From Glandiceps talaboti (Eukaryota > Hemichordata > Enteropneusta > Spengelidae), in NCBI RefSeq assembly GCF_964340395.1, contig NC_135571.1, positions 13,093,546 through 13,157,545 of the forward strand: a DNA stretch of 64,000 nucleotides. Reading direction: 5' to 3'. Below, one piece after another: positions 12,803-23,309 of this stretch. The notes beneath the pieces are model-generated. The model was not told the DNA's origin. It worked only from the letters and a program-made list of their open reading frames with translations, and searched no databases. Position 1 is the stretch's first letter. Every line of letters starts with the position of its first letter. Both the position numbers and the translations under genes were made by a program.

Positions 12803-15800
12803 ACGACTAAACTTCACTTTCATTTCTATAACTTAGTAATAATACATGTACTTACTGGTGTTAATTGTTGGTGTTCAATGCCCTGTCTAAACTGCAGCAT
12901 AATGTGTACAACATTACCTGCCCTGGCAGCTTGAATCTTGGTTGGTCTGGTGAAAATAGCATCCTAGGAAGATACCACATAACAGGTTAAAGGGGTTCAC
13001 TAATTTGACCATAGCTGCATTTCTATATACTTAGGGACACAGGAAGACATTTTCACTAAACCTGCATCATACAACCTCTCTGATATAGTTATAAACATTG
13101 GCAAATCTGACTTAGAAAAGGCCTACTGTATACTGGGGCAAGACATTCTGAGAAATAAATAAAGTTAAGAGCCCTACTCTCTCTCTAACCCTTGTCCAAA
13201 CAATGTTGAAGAAAGTGTTTAAAGAGATTACGAGCTCCTAAAATTTTGCCATTTTACAGACTTCAACTATTTCCCAAGTCAAATTTTCCCACGAATTATT
13301 GAGCATGATGGATTATTTATGCTTTGACTTATTATCATATATTTGTTTACCAGCAAAATAAATGAAAACCAGTTGAAACTGTCGAGGTACACACTTACCA
13401 GGCCATAAAAGTTACTGTTCACCATGATAGGAGAGCGCCCTCGCAGGTAGACATATTCTTCCCACCAATCACTGACATAGTTGGAGGAGAAGAGCCACTT
13501 CAGGAAGAGATAACGTTGAAGTTTTCTACCGACACCATTCTGAAATTCTGACACTAATCTTTCCATGCGTTGGTATTGTTCGTCGTCAAGGAAACCCCTC
13601 ACAGATCTAAGATACTGAAGATAATTATAACAGATTTATAATCAACAGAAACGACAGTACATCAAATTTTTAATTTGAATACATGTACATGATGTACATT
13701 TGTATATGATAGAAAAAAGTCCTTTTCATAACTACACAGATCTTCACAGGCAAAAGGAGAAACTGGCATTGTGTCTTCTAACATTGATAATGGTAGATTT
13801 GGTAATGTGAATATGTAGACATTACAATTACCCTTTGCATTGTGTCTACTGACTTTGCTACTGGTAGATTTGGTAATGTGAATACCCTCCCCCCCCCCCC
13901 ACCCCCCCAGGTATGTAGACATTACACTTACCCTTTGCATTGTATCGTTTAAGCTTGGTAATGGTAGATTTGGTAATGCACTCTGATAACTGTACAGCAT
14001 AGCTTTCTTGGAACAAAACAGCTTTACTACACCCTATCATAGAAAAAAAGTTGTAAACATCAACATTAATATTGTTTATATTGTGGTTTACATATTGTTG
14101 TTTACATGTTGTTTACATGTCCCCCTTTAATAGATTATACATATAATTTTCTCTATCATCACATCTGTTCATCAAAATCAACATGCAAATATTTCCAATG
14201 CATAAAATTTGCATATTATTTCAGCTGTTATTTGCCTTTTCAAGATCTGCCTGTCCACAGCATTTCACTCATAATTGTAGATGCTACCAAATCAGAATGG
14301 CTACAGAGTTGATTTTTTATGTCCTGCACAAGATTTGACATAAAACAAAACACAAACGCTGATAGCATGTATGCATGTAAAACAATAGGGAACTTGCAAA
14401 CCCGCCATGTTGAATGTTGCATCGTGGGAAATGTGATAATAAATACTAATGAATCGGTATTGTAAACTGGGTGTGCGTCAGTAGAAATTGTGTGTGTCAG
14501 TGGTGCATCAAATTGGCTTTCACTACTACTTGTGAGTCACTATATACATGTACATGTAGTAAGTGATACGGGAACACCAAATTTTGGTGGGTCACTAGAA
14601 ATTGTGTATGCCAGTGGTGTCTGAAATGGGTTTAGAGGGCACACACTGACCACCACATATTGAAACTCTATACTCTACTACTCTATAGCAGTAATACATA
14701 CCATCCAGACTTTGGACTTCAATGACATCTTTCCTCTAGGTTCATAAATCCATCCATGATAGTACAGTAAATTTTTCATTGTGAATCGTAGTATTAAAAT
14801 AACAGATAACCAAGCTATGGTAGAAAAGATTACTGCTGCCACATATGTGTCAGCTGGGGAATCAAAATATCCACTGTAATGTAACAAATACAATATAAAT
14901 AATCAGAAGAAATCAACACATCCAATCCTATTTTGAATGTCAATATAATTTATAGGCAGTTATTAAGTTATAATAATAATAATAAAATAATACAAAATAA
15001 TATATACTTTAAGTTTACTGATCCAAATACAAATTTGGGAAATCAATATGGCTGCCACTGTGTAGACTACAGTCTGATGGTATTCTACAGTTGAGAGGAG
15101 GGGAGGCGAGGGGAGGGGAGGAGAGGGGAGGGAGTGGGATATGTACAATACATATACAATAACATAAGCTAGACACGTGAAGTTATTTTATCAATCACCA
15201 TACTGGTTAAATTTGCTTATATAACCATACTAGTGGTAATAGCTACTATAACTGTGAATTTAATCTGTACACACCGTGAGGCACAGCTGGTAGCTAAATT
15301 TATGTCTATTTTAGTATTTGTCATTAATAATTTTTTTTTTTTTTTTCCCCCTACTTTCTTTTAATTCTGTATATGGATATTTTCTTGTCTGAAATAATCC
15401 TAAATAATAATAAATAATAATAATAATAATAATATTAAAGGGGCACAAGCCGAGCATACACATGTTTGGGCATACATAGTGTTTGTTCTATATAGCGTAA
15501 AAACTTAAACTGTTCATATTTAATTAAACTTGGATTACATGTAAAACTACAGTTGACTTTGAGTTGGCATCAAGAGGGATTATCCAAGCCTTTGAGGCTT
15601 CCTTCCCTGTCTTGCCATGGAATCCTCCATGGCAATCATAGTAAATCATAGTAAATCAAGTTTGAATCTCCCTAATTGTTGTATGTACTGGTACATGTAC
15701 TTACTCTGGGAGGTGGCTTTGAATTCTGCCAATAACTCCAAAGGAAGGGTCCATTTTTGCAAGTATGCATGCGGTTACCGCGGTTACTACAGCTAGCCAA

Positions 15801-17795
15801 CTGGCTGGACTTGCTGGGTACGTGGTTGTGACAATGTGATTCTTCAAACAAAGAGAGGGAGAAGAAATTAAAGACCGAAAGTTTTATTATCGCAAACTAA
15901 ATTGTGGCTGATTGTCAAAGTTTTTCCTAGGGAGGTACTAGGTACACATACAATGTACATGTCAACATGTTCTGTACATGAATTTCAACGTTTGAATTCC
16001 TCTAATCATCTTTTTTTGATGCCAGTGGTATCGCATCATCTCTGACCCCATCTACATACAGCTCAGTGTGAAATCATGAACCAAAAGTTGTCCTTGATGC
16101 AAATGAGTGAACGTACAGCCAATGAGAACACTGCATACTGTAGTACAAATACACTCAGAAAATAGTGAACGTACAGCCAATGAGAACACCACATACATTA
16201 GCACATATACACTCATGAAATAATGAACGTACAGCCAATGAAAACACCACATACATTAGCACATATACACTCATGAAAATAGTGAACGTACAGCCAATGA
16301 GAACACCACATACATTAGCACAAATACACTCATGAAATAGTGAACGTACAGCCAATGAGAACAACACCACATACATTAGCACATATACACTCATGAAATA
16401 ATGAACGTACAGCCAATGAGAACACCACATACATTAGCACAAATACACTCGGAAAATAGTGAACGTACAGCCAATGAGAACACCACATACATTAGCACAT
16501 ATACACTCATGAAATAATGAACGTACAGCCAATGAGAACACCACATACATTAGCACAAATACACTCGGAAAATAGTGAACGTACAGCCAGTGAGAACACC
16601 ACATACATGTACATTAGCACAAATACACTCATGAAAATAGTGAACGTACAGCCAATGAGAACACCACATACATTAGCACATATACACTCATGAAAATAGT
16701 GAACGTACAGCCAATGAGAACACCACATACATTAGCACAAATACATTCATGAAAATAGTGAACGTACAGCCAATGAGAACACCACATACATTAGCACAAA
16801 TACACTCATGAAAACAGTGAACATACAGCCAATGAGAACACCACATACATTAGCACAAATACACTCATGAAAATAGTGAGCGTACAGCCAATGAGAACAC
16901 CACATACATTAGCACATATACACTCATGAAATAATGAACATACAGCCAATGAGAACACCACATACATTAGCACAAATACACTCAGAAAATAGTGAACGTA
17001 CAGCCAATGAGAACACCACATACATTAGCACATATACATTCAGAAAATAGTGAACATACAGCCAATGAGAACACCACATACATTAGCACATATACACTCA
17101 TGAAAATAGTGAACGTACAGCCAATGAAAACACCACATACATTAGCACATATACATTCAGAAAATAGTGAACGTACAGCCAATGAGAACACCACATACAT
17201 TAGCACATATACACTCATGAAAATAGTGAACGTACAGCCAATGAGAACACCACATACATTAGCACAAATACACTCATGAAAATAGTGAACGTACAGCCAA
17301 TGAGAACACCACATACATTAGCACAAATACACTCATGAAAATAGTGAACATACAGCCAATGAAAACACCACATACATTAGCACAAATACACTCATGAAAA
17401 TAGTGAACGTACAGCCAATGAGAACACCACATTCATTAGCACATATACACTCATGAAAATAGTGAATGTACAGCCAATGAGAACATCACATACATTAGCA
17501 CAAATACATCTACCATGAATAAATGGGAACACCACATTGGCATTCAACATCATGTTCTGTCATAGTATTTATACTGTACATATTTTAAATTATCATTGTA
17601 CATTATGATTGTACATGCATGTTCTAAATTCATAGCAAAAATTAATTTACTTACTCTAAATCGAGCCCATCGTCTCTTCCAAGATCGCTTACTACTGTCA
17701 AACACAGCTTTAAGTGCTTCATGGTTGACGTTGACATCAATGCCCTCATGTGTTACAGTAAACTGGAAGGCAACGGCAGCGTGGGCTTCTGCCAT
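3721..17795 (-). CDS. CPT1: carnitine O-palmitoyltransferase 1 (3'-incomplete, 14 coding exons)
   Basis: Transfers long-chain acyl groups from CoA to carnitine at the mitochondrial outer membrane, the rate-limiting entry to beta-oxidation. Coding exons in transcript order: 17795-17655, 15841-15705, 14873-14702, 14033-13932, 13614-13399, 12963-12856, 12030-11825, 10638-10558, 9642-9519, 9224-9091, 7654-7504, 6849-6685, 4579-4445, 3873-3721. All have GT-AG borders and phases that join to 675 residues. The start [15 protein letters not shown] keeps Glu3 and His5, known for malonyl-CoA sensitivity in mammalian CPT1A. Two membrane segments lie near residues 59-77 and 102-125. Motifs include [16 protein letters not shown] and AEHAWADAP (catalytic His472) and [17 protein letters not shown]. 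About 95-100 C-terminal residues are missing because the gene runs off the window. Introns are packed with minisatellites, and exons 4, 9 and 11 have partial copies in neighbouring introns. Confidence 0.97.
4158..4179. repeat. poly-G tract in CPT1 intron 13
   Basis: A run of 22 G residues, flanked by CTA and CATAAAAATAACC, between coding exons 13 and 14. Confidence 0.9.
4610..6465. repeat. 78-81-bp minisatellite filling CPT1 intron 12
   Basis: About 23 head-to-tail units carry ACTGGGCTAGCACCTTGATA, then GTAACAGACTAGCTCAGTGC, then TAAACACACTGAACAGTAC. Units differ by GACTTGAAAC versus GGATTTAAAC and by presence of CTAC, with variants interleaved rather than in one gradient. The array lies between coding exons 12 and 13; its first unit is about 30 bp from the exon 13 acceptor. 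Confidence 0.95.
6478..6600 (+). repeat. foldback element FB2, single-arm fragment
   Basis: Begins TTAAAGGGGAATACCATTCC and continues with TTTAGGTTCTAGAGATTCAT and CTACAATTACTTCCGATTT. It matches one arm of the fuller elements at 38285-38612 and 61165-61560. Confidence 0.6.
6878..6891 (+). promoter_or_regulatory. CTCF-like motif in CPT1 intron 11
   Basis: CCACTAGATGGCGC fits the CTCF core at every position, 29 bp beyond the start of coding exon 12. Motif only. Confidence 0.35.
7320..7546 (-). repeat. 116-bp tandem duplication of the CPT1 exon 11 3' end
   Basis: The segment holding the last ~40 nt of coding exon 11, its GTATAC donor and flanking intron occurs twice. The true donor border is 7504/7503; an apparently identical border is at 7388/7387. 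Copied exonic sequence includes CTGTTCTGAGATATCCCATT. Only a few bases differ between copies, so the event is fairly young. Confidence 0.9.
7800..8034. other. non-coding CPT1 intron 10 sequence
   Basis: AT-rich stretch ending AATTTCTGGCAATAAATTTA followed by ATT-rich sequence, reminiscent of a retroposon 3' end. No firm family assignment. Confidence 0.3.
8035..8285 (+). repeat. unclassified dispersed repeat, copy 1
   Basis: Shares long blocks with 60975-61190 in the same orientation, including GTGAGTGTCTAGTTCAGG and TTTTATATTGTCTTTTTAAG with CCATTACAGATTGGAAGAA between them. Family unknown; no coding capacity seen. Confidence 0.7.
8405..9076. repeat. degenerate CTCA/CACC tetranucleotide tract beside CPT1 exon 10
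   Basis: About 670 bp of CTCA, CACC, CTCC and GACT tetramers with interruptions, ending 15 bp from the donor of coding exon 10 (9091). On the transcribed strand it is a G- and T-rich tract starting inside the 5' splice region. Confidence 0.9.
9683..9719 (-). repeat. decayed copy of part of CPT1 exon 9 in intron 8
   Basis: A 37-bp block repeats exon positions 9583-9619 with about four substitutions at 100-bp spacing (shared core ATCTGAAGTACAAC). The copied part starts about 23 nt inside exon 9 and carries no splice site. Confidence 0.8.
9735..10335. repeat. 99-bp minisatellite in CPT1 intron 8
   Basis: Six units of 99 bp. Each holds the palindrome-like CACCAAAATTTGGTG, then TTCCCCTATCTCTTACTATG and GCCAATTTGATGCGCCACTT. 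Because 99 is divisible by three, one minus-strand frame stays open for 186 codons; it is not a gene. A reverse-oriented diverged relative lies at 14470-14660. Confidence 0.93.
10705..10925 (+). repeat. FB1 half-element
   Basis: Starts TTTTCCAGCTGAATGAAGTA, followed by AATATTGGGAAATAATATAATTATAC and the outer flank with TTTTGACTCATATTTC. Corresponds to the right arm and flank of FB1; the left arm is missing. Confidence 0.65.
10985..11240. repeat. dispersed repeat with tRNA-like B-box
   Basis: Contains GGAGGAAACCGGAGTACCCG, a motif frequent in marine invertebrate repeats, and GGTTCGAAACCCG, which resembles a Pol III B-box. TTTATACTGGATAGTTCTTTAA recurs inverted at about 42500-42535. It runs into the 50-bp array. 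SINE-like nature is inference. Confidence 0.45.
11237..11795. repeat. 50-bp minisatellite in CPT1 intron 7
   Basis: About eleven units of 50 bp carrying GTGGTAAGAGGCAAGTGGTT, then TAACCACTCGACCACAGACA and ACCCTAAACA. Each has the near-palindrome AGTGGTTTAACCACT. It appears to have grown from the end of the preceding dispersed repeat, and it stops about 30 bp from the donor of coding exon 7. Confidence 0.95.
12070..12400 (+). repeat. foldback element FB1, copy 2
   Basis: Both arms are present (TTTTCTTCATTAAGCCAAGG and GGCTGAATGAAGAAAAAT) around a centre with GTAGTGACAACCC. The outer flank has CGAACACAGCAGAACCAATG and TATATATTCCATATTTTTTG. It lies in CPT1 intron 6, about 40 bp from exon 7. Confidence 0.8.
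12533..12800. repeat. compound CA/CATA microsatellite
   Basis: (CA)n, then (CATA)n, then TCTC/CCATCTGTC-rich sequence, then (CA)n again, within CPT1 intron 6. Confidence 0.93.
13770..13990 (-). repeat. tandem partial copies of CPT1 exon 4 and its donor
   Basis: The 3' half of coding exon 4 (from 13932) recurs twice in intron 4: a block with GGTAGATTTGGTAATG starts near 13792, 13863 and 13963. The middle copy keeps CCCTTTGCATTGT and a GT (GTAATT) at the exon border position (13832/13831). Translated frames show the same peptide twice ([14 protein letters not shown] and [14 protein letters not shown]). A C-rich tract of about 30 bp separates two of the copies. Confidence 0.85.
14385..14465 (+). 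repeat. short dispersed repeat
   Basis: AACTTGCAAACCCGCCATGT and TTGCATCGTGGGAAAT recur in reverse orientation at 43280-43375 (TTTCCCATGATGCAACATTC and AAGATGGCGGGTTTACAAGT). Probably a small non-autonomous element. Confidence 0.6.
14470..14660. repeat. inverted diverged relative of the 99-bp array
   Basis: About 1.5 units with AGAAATTGTGT, GTGGTGCATCAAATTGGCTT and CACCAAATTTTGGTG, the reverse complement of the unit at 9735-10335. It lies in intron 3 of the same gene, 4 kb away. Confidence 0.7.
15093..15135 (+). other. potential G-quadruplex tract in CPT1 intron 2
   Basis: Four runs of GGGG separated by 1-6 nt (GGGGAGGCGAGGGGAGGGGA continuing to GGGGAGGG). On the plus strand, i.e. the template for CPT1; the transcript is C-rich here. 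Confidence 0.5.
16095..17510. repeat. 58-59-bp minisatellite in CPT1 intron 1
   Basis: About 24 units with GTGAACGTACAGCCAATGAG, then AACACCACATACATTAGCAC and ATATACACTCATGAAAAT. Variants (ATATACA/AAATACA; TCATGAAA/TCAGAAAA; AATAATG) are mixed through the array. Each unit contains CCAAT. Confidence 0.95.
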
Positions 17796-17916
17796 GGTGA
17801 CACAGTGACTGTTACGCTGTGAGTGTGACTGTTACTACCCGTGAAATTGACAAAGTTGCTTCTTATTGGTACACACTCTACTCCTATCTGCTTAAACAGT
17901 TCTGATTTGACAAAGA
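17796..17916 (-). other. CPT1: CPT1 5' UTR part of the first coding exon
   Basis: On the minus strand a strong acceptor (GTTTTAATTTACAG) ends at 17917, followed by 121 nt of untranslated sequence and GTCACCATGG, a good Kozak context. This implies at least one upstream non-coding exon, as in vertebrate CPT1A. The acceptor is seen; its use is inferred. Confidence 0.55.
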
Positions 17917-17929
17917 CTGTAAATTAAAA

Positions 17930-18455
17930 CACAGGTAGAGATAAATTAATGAAGGTATTGTTAAATATTACATGAATGTACAATTAAAATTTCTACATGC
18001 AACCAGCAAAACCCATTCATACAATGTCCATGTACATGATGTATGCATGTTCTTACCATCCGGAAATTCATAAAAATTGTGTCTCCCTGTACATTGTAAA
18101 ATACAAATGTACATATACCATCTCTACTTTTCACATTTGGTTCACAAATTAGGAATTGAAACAGGTCATTTTAAGGGCAAGAGGTTACATGAGGTGTTAC
18201 AAGCTCACCTATGCGTGTTATGTATTAAATACAGATTCAAGTGAGGACAAATCTCACTTTACATTTCATTGTTAACTCGAGCATAAATTGTGAACGCACT
18301 TATATAATATCAAACTCGATTCATGTCCACATTTTGAGTCAGACAAATGGAACTTTATACTGACCAATAAGCCTGCAGCAAGTATTAAATTTATTCAACT
18401 AGCATACACCAGAAGTAACACAAATGTATACAAAACATTGCTGGAACAACTCTTT
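17930..18455. other. non-coding, nothing recognised
   Basis: AT-rich sequence upstream of the first CPT1 coding exon; likely its 5' UTR intron. No exon or promoter element supported. Confidence 0.35.
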
Positions 18456-18459
18456 ACAA

Positions 18460-19390
18460 GTAGTGAGTGTATATGACTTGACATACTGGCTTGACAGTAG
18501 TATGTATGTTCTGGTGAGTGTATTTGACTTGACATACTGGCTTGACAGTAGTATGTATGTTGTGGTGAGTGTATTTGACTTGACATACTGGCTTGACAAT
18601 ATTATGTATGTTCTGGTGAGTGTATTTGACTTGACATACTGGCTTGACAGTAGTATGTATGTTGTCTGGTGAGTGTATTTGACTTGACATACTGGCTTGA
18701 CAGTAGTATGTATGTTGTCTGGTGAGTGTATTTGACTTGACATACTGGCTTGACAGTAGTATGTATGTTGTCTGGTGAGTGTATTTGACTTGACATACTG
18801 GCTTGACAGTAGTATGTATGTTGTCTGGTGAGTGTATTTGACTTGACATACTGGCTTGACAGTAGTATGTATGTTCTGGTGAGTGTATTTGACTTGACAT
18901 ACTGGCTTGACAGTAGTATGTATGTTGTGGTGAGTGTATTTGACTTGACATACTGGCTTGACAGTAGTATGTATGTTCTGGTGAGTGTATTTGACTTGAC
19001 AGACTGGCTTGACAGTAGTCTGTATGTTGTGGTGAGTGTATTTGACTTGACAGACTGGCTTGACAGTAGTCTGTATGTTGTGGTGAGTGTATTTGACTTG
19101 ACATACTGGCTTGACAGTAGTATGTATGTTGTGGTGAGTGTATTTGACTTGACATACTGGCTTGACAGTAGTATGTATGTTGTGGTGAGTGTATTTGACT
19201 TGACATACTGGCTTGACAGTAGTATGTATGTTGTGGTGAGTGTATTTGACTTGACATACTGGCTTGACAGTAGTATGTATGTTGTGGTGAGTGTATTTGA
19301 CTTGACATACTGGTTTGACAGTAGTATGTATGTTCTGGTGAGTGTATTTGACTTGACAGACTGGCTTGACAGTATGTTCTGGTGAGCAAC
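18460..19390. repeat. 51-54-bp minisatellite, core shared with the 23.3-kb array
   Basis: About 18 units. Each has the core ACTTGACATACTGGCTTGAC followed by AGTAGTATGTATGTT and a CTGG, GTGG or GTCTGG variant, then TGAGTGTATTTG. Units lengthen in 3-bp steps, so both strands hold long open frames; these are not genes. Confidence 0.95.
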
Positions 19391-19539
19391 ATTTACATCA
19401 AGCCAGATCAGCTACATCTCTGGGTTATAAGTATTGGTGACAATCACTGAATGTTGTAAAACCTATGACCTTTGCTTGGTTGATTTCATCTCCATTGTCT
19501 CATACAGTTGAGATATGACATAGTCAAAATCAACCTAGA

Positions 19540-20770
19540 CTTTAAGATATGTTGTGTTGTTCAGCCCTATCAGACTTCTAAACCACTGTAAGATATGTTG
19601 TGTTGTTCAGCCCTATCAGACTTCTAAACCACTGTAAGATACGTCATGTTGTTCAGCCCTATCAGACTTCTAAACCACTGTAAGATATGTCATGTTGTTC
19701 AGCCCTATCAGACTTCTAAACCACTGTAACTTGTTAGATATGTTGTGTTGTTCAGCCCTATCAGACTTCTAAACCACTGTAAGATATGTTGTGTTGTTCA
19801 GCTCTATCAGACTTCTAAACCACTGTAAGATATGTTGTGTTGTTCAGCCCTATCAGACTTCTAAACCACTGTAAAATACGTTGTGCTGTTCAGACCTATC
19901 AGACTTCTAAACCACTGTAAGATATGTCGTGTTGTTCAGTCCTATCAGACTTCTAAACCACTGTAAGATATGTTGTGTTGTTCAGCCCTATCAGACTTCT
20001 AAACCACTGTAAAATACGTTGTGCTGTTCAGACCTATCAGACTTCTAAACCACTGTAAGATATGTCGTGTTGTTCAGTCCTATCAGACTTCTAAACCACT
20101 GTAAGATATGTTGTGTTGTTCAGTCCTATCAGACTTCTAAACCACTGTAAGATATGTTGTGTTGTTCAGTCCTATCAGACTTCTAAACCACTGTAAGATA
20201 TGTTGTGTTGTTCAGTCCTATCAGACTTCTAAACCACTGTAAGATATGTTGTGTTGTTCAGTCCTATCAGACTTCTAAACCACTGTAACATATGTTGTGT
20301 TGTTCAGACCTATCAGACTTCTAAACCAGTGTAAGATATGTCGTGTTGTTCAGCCCTATCAGACTGTAAGATATATCATGTTGTTCAGCCCTATCAGACT
20401 GTAAGATATGTTGTGTTGTTCAGCCCTATCAGACTGTAAGATATGTTGTGTTGTTCAGCTCTATAAGACTTCTAAACCACTGTAAGATATGTTGTGTTGT
20501 TCAGTCCTATCAGACTTCTAAACCACTGTAAGATATGTTGTGTTGTTCAGCCCTATCAGACTTCTAAACCACTGTAAGATATGTTGTGTTGATCAGCCTA
20601 TAAGACTTCTAAACCACTGTAAGATATGTTGTGTTATTCAGCTCTATCAGACTTCTAAACCACTGTAAGATATGTTGTGTTGTTCAGCCCTATCAGACTT
20701 CTAAACCACTGTAAGATATGTTGTGTTGTTAAGTCCTATCAGACTTCTAAACCACTGTAAGATATCATCT
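19540..20770. repeat. 46-bp minisatellite (left-arm type of hairpin HB)
   Basis: About 26 units carrying CTGTAAGATATGTTGTGTTG, then TTCAGCCCTATCAGACTTCT and AAACCA. Some units lack CTTCTAAACCA. The first 35 bp resemble one arm of the hairpin at 44757-44852 (CTGTAAGATACATCGTGCTG, TTCCGCCCTCACCAG). Confidence 0.93.
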
Positions 20771-20779
20771 CCATAAATC

Positions 20780-21055
20780 TGTCTAATTACCAGACATTAT
20801 TTTTCTCTTTCTTTACATTGAATAGCTTTTGTAGTCCATTCATTAGTTTTATTATGTTATGTACTTCTTTTAGATAGTTTATTACTTTTGTTATTATTTT
20901 CATGTTTTGTACCATTAACAACTCCCCAGGGTTGTGTTACTGTACTCAAATAAACAAACAAACTAAGTTCAGTACATGAAAAGCAAGTTATTAAGCTCAG
21001 CTAGTATAGTACATGTGTATAAATGTTCAATGTAGCAGACAATAACTGTCTATAG
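20780..21055. other. AT-rich, possible retroposon 3' end
   Basis: Ends ACTCCCCAGGGTTGTGTTAC then TGTACTCAAATAAACAAACA, reminiscent of LINE 3' termini. Not assigned to a family. Confidence 0.3.
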
Positions 21056-21059
21056 AAAC

Positions 21060-21172
21060 ATCAGACATCTTCAAAATAAGACACACATTTTCAACATAAG
21101 ACACACATCTTCAAAATCAGACAGACATCTTCAAAATCAGACAGACATCTTCAAAATCAGACAGACATCTTC
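21060..21172. repeat. 20-21-bp short tandem repeat
   Basis: About five units of ACAGACATCTTCAAAATCAG. Confidence 0.85.
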
Positions 21173-22915
21173 AAATAATTATTCTTCCCATAAGCATAAT
21201 AGATTGGAACAATCTTGAAGACAGCTACATGTTGTTAAAGTTAGATCTGTTGAAGCCTTCAAAGCATATACATCCAGTACTACTAAGTACCTTCTCTTTC
21301 CTTCAATAACATACCAGTTATCAGATCATTCAATGCATAAAGACACAGATACACAGAAACAATCTGACAGACAACTACCAGTAAAACATATACATGTATC
21401 ATTATTGCCAAATTTGATAGGGCGTACACACACAATGAAAGAATGTCTATATCAAATGACCTTCTAAAGTTATAAAAAGAACACATTTACATCATATCGT
21501 TAAATGTCATATATTAAAGAGAAAACAATTCCAAAGTCCAACAGATAAAAGAAACTAAATAGGTTGACTGTCAACGACCTTTATATTATCTACTCCGATG
21601 TAGGACACAGAGAGCTCAGGGCTATGTTAGCCTGATGCTTAGCATACATATAAGTCTGGTGCAGCAGGCACAGCTGTAACCCTTCCAGTTGCTAGCACAT
21701 TATGGTGGAGTGTTTTTACAAGCCTTGTGTTAGCACTGAGTTAGTCTGGTGTTAACATAAGGCTGGTGCAGGCATTACAATGTATCTTCCACTTTAGTAC
21801 TCATACAAGCTGGTGAGATGTTAGTGCTACCTCCACTCATAGTATAGTCAAAGTCATTACTCTAGAAGTCCTAAGATGCAATTTAAAATTCATCCACAGC
21901 CACGAGGAAAAAATAACTTTTATTTATGCTTTAATATATTTTAGTGCAATGCAATTATGCACTATATTGAAAATTCTTTTGAGTTTGTAGTACATTGAAC
22001 AAAATAACCAATAGGCCATTCCAGACTGCAAACAGGAAGTTAACAATACAGCGCCCTCACCCCAATTGGGGGTATCATTACCTCATAGTACCATTTCGTA
22101 AGAGCTAGCATTGTCCCTTGGTATTCTATAGAAGTGTAAATCAGGGATGTTTCTCATATTGTTCACACATCGAAGAAAGCAGCAGTGCTCTTATGATTAA
22201 CTGAGTAACCTATTCCATGTATACCCCCAAGGTACACACAGACTGGAAGTAGAGCGCCACCATGGCAAATTTTTTAAAGGCCTATTACCCCAGCCTGTCA
22301 ATGTGTGATGGATTACTAAAAACAACCACATATAAAGTTACTAGAGTAATGAAAAATTCTATTCATCCCCCCACCCTGCATAATTCTGACTTTTTGTCTA
22401 TTTATGCCAGGTCACAACACCCCAGAAATAAGGGCAATAATGTGTAACTGTGGAAGAGTTCACAAAAAAAGTTTCCAAATTTAGCCTGTAAAATATTCCA
22501 TACTAATTAATTCATAGACTTTAGGTCAGCCGATCAAAAAACACATACATGACCCATGTAGTACAATACAGTCGAGTTCTTACATATCCTTATACCTCCA
22601 TGCATGTACTACTACTAGTATATATAGATGCAAGAACAGGACAAAACAAAGCAGAACATGCCGATCATCAAACATACACATTTTATGTACATTTTGTTTT
22701 GAAAGCAATTTCCTTACTGAATGATTAGTAACTTATTGTTTCATTGTTTTAATGTATCTGCCTTTGTTTTAATTTGTGACTGTCTCTTGATTTTTAAACT
22801 GTTATTATATTTTAATGTATATTGTGACCCTGTTTTAACATGTTCACTTAGTTTTATTCTCTATACTGTCACACAAAAGATTGGGACATTCATATTCAAG
22901 ATTTATAAAGTATCA
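21173..22915. other. non-coding, nothing recognised
   Basis: No exon with recognisable homology. AT-rich stretches near 22720-22900 lead into the TATTG microsatellite. Probably CPT1 5' intron or intergenic. Confidence 0.35.
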
Positions 22916-22917
22916 TA

Positions 22918-22998
22918 TTGTATTGTATTGTATTGTATTGTATTGTATTGTATTGTATTGTATTGTATTGCATTGCATTGTATTGTATTGTATTTGTA
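22918..22998. repeat. (TATTG)n microsatellite
   Basis: About 14 pentamers plus CATTG variants, possibly the tail of a retroposon in the AT-rich sequence before it. Confidence 0.93.
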
Positions 22999-23309
22999 CT
23001 GTATTGTATTACAATACAAACCACTGGTACCTACATTGTAACTTGCTGTTAGTATTTTGATGTTATGTGGTACATGTACATGTACAATTATGTATGTAAG
23101 TGGTCTTGTGATATGTTCTCTGGACTGAAAAGTTTGAGTCCGTAATAAAGTAAAGTAAATTATATCTTATGAAAACAGAATTTACATCATCTGTCAATAT
23201 TTTGACACTCACCATGTACAAATGTACATGTACATCTGGTACATACATACATGCAGTATACTTTAAGGTACCTTGAGACGTGGACAATGTGTTTTGAGCC
23301 TAGATACTA

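Noticed and set aside
18454-19392. 312-codon minus and 185-codon plus frames
   Set aside because: Both strands of a 51-54-bp tandem repeat are open; no codon-level constraint, and the changes are DNA-level variants.
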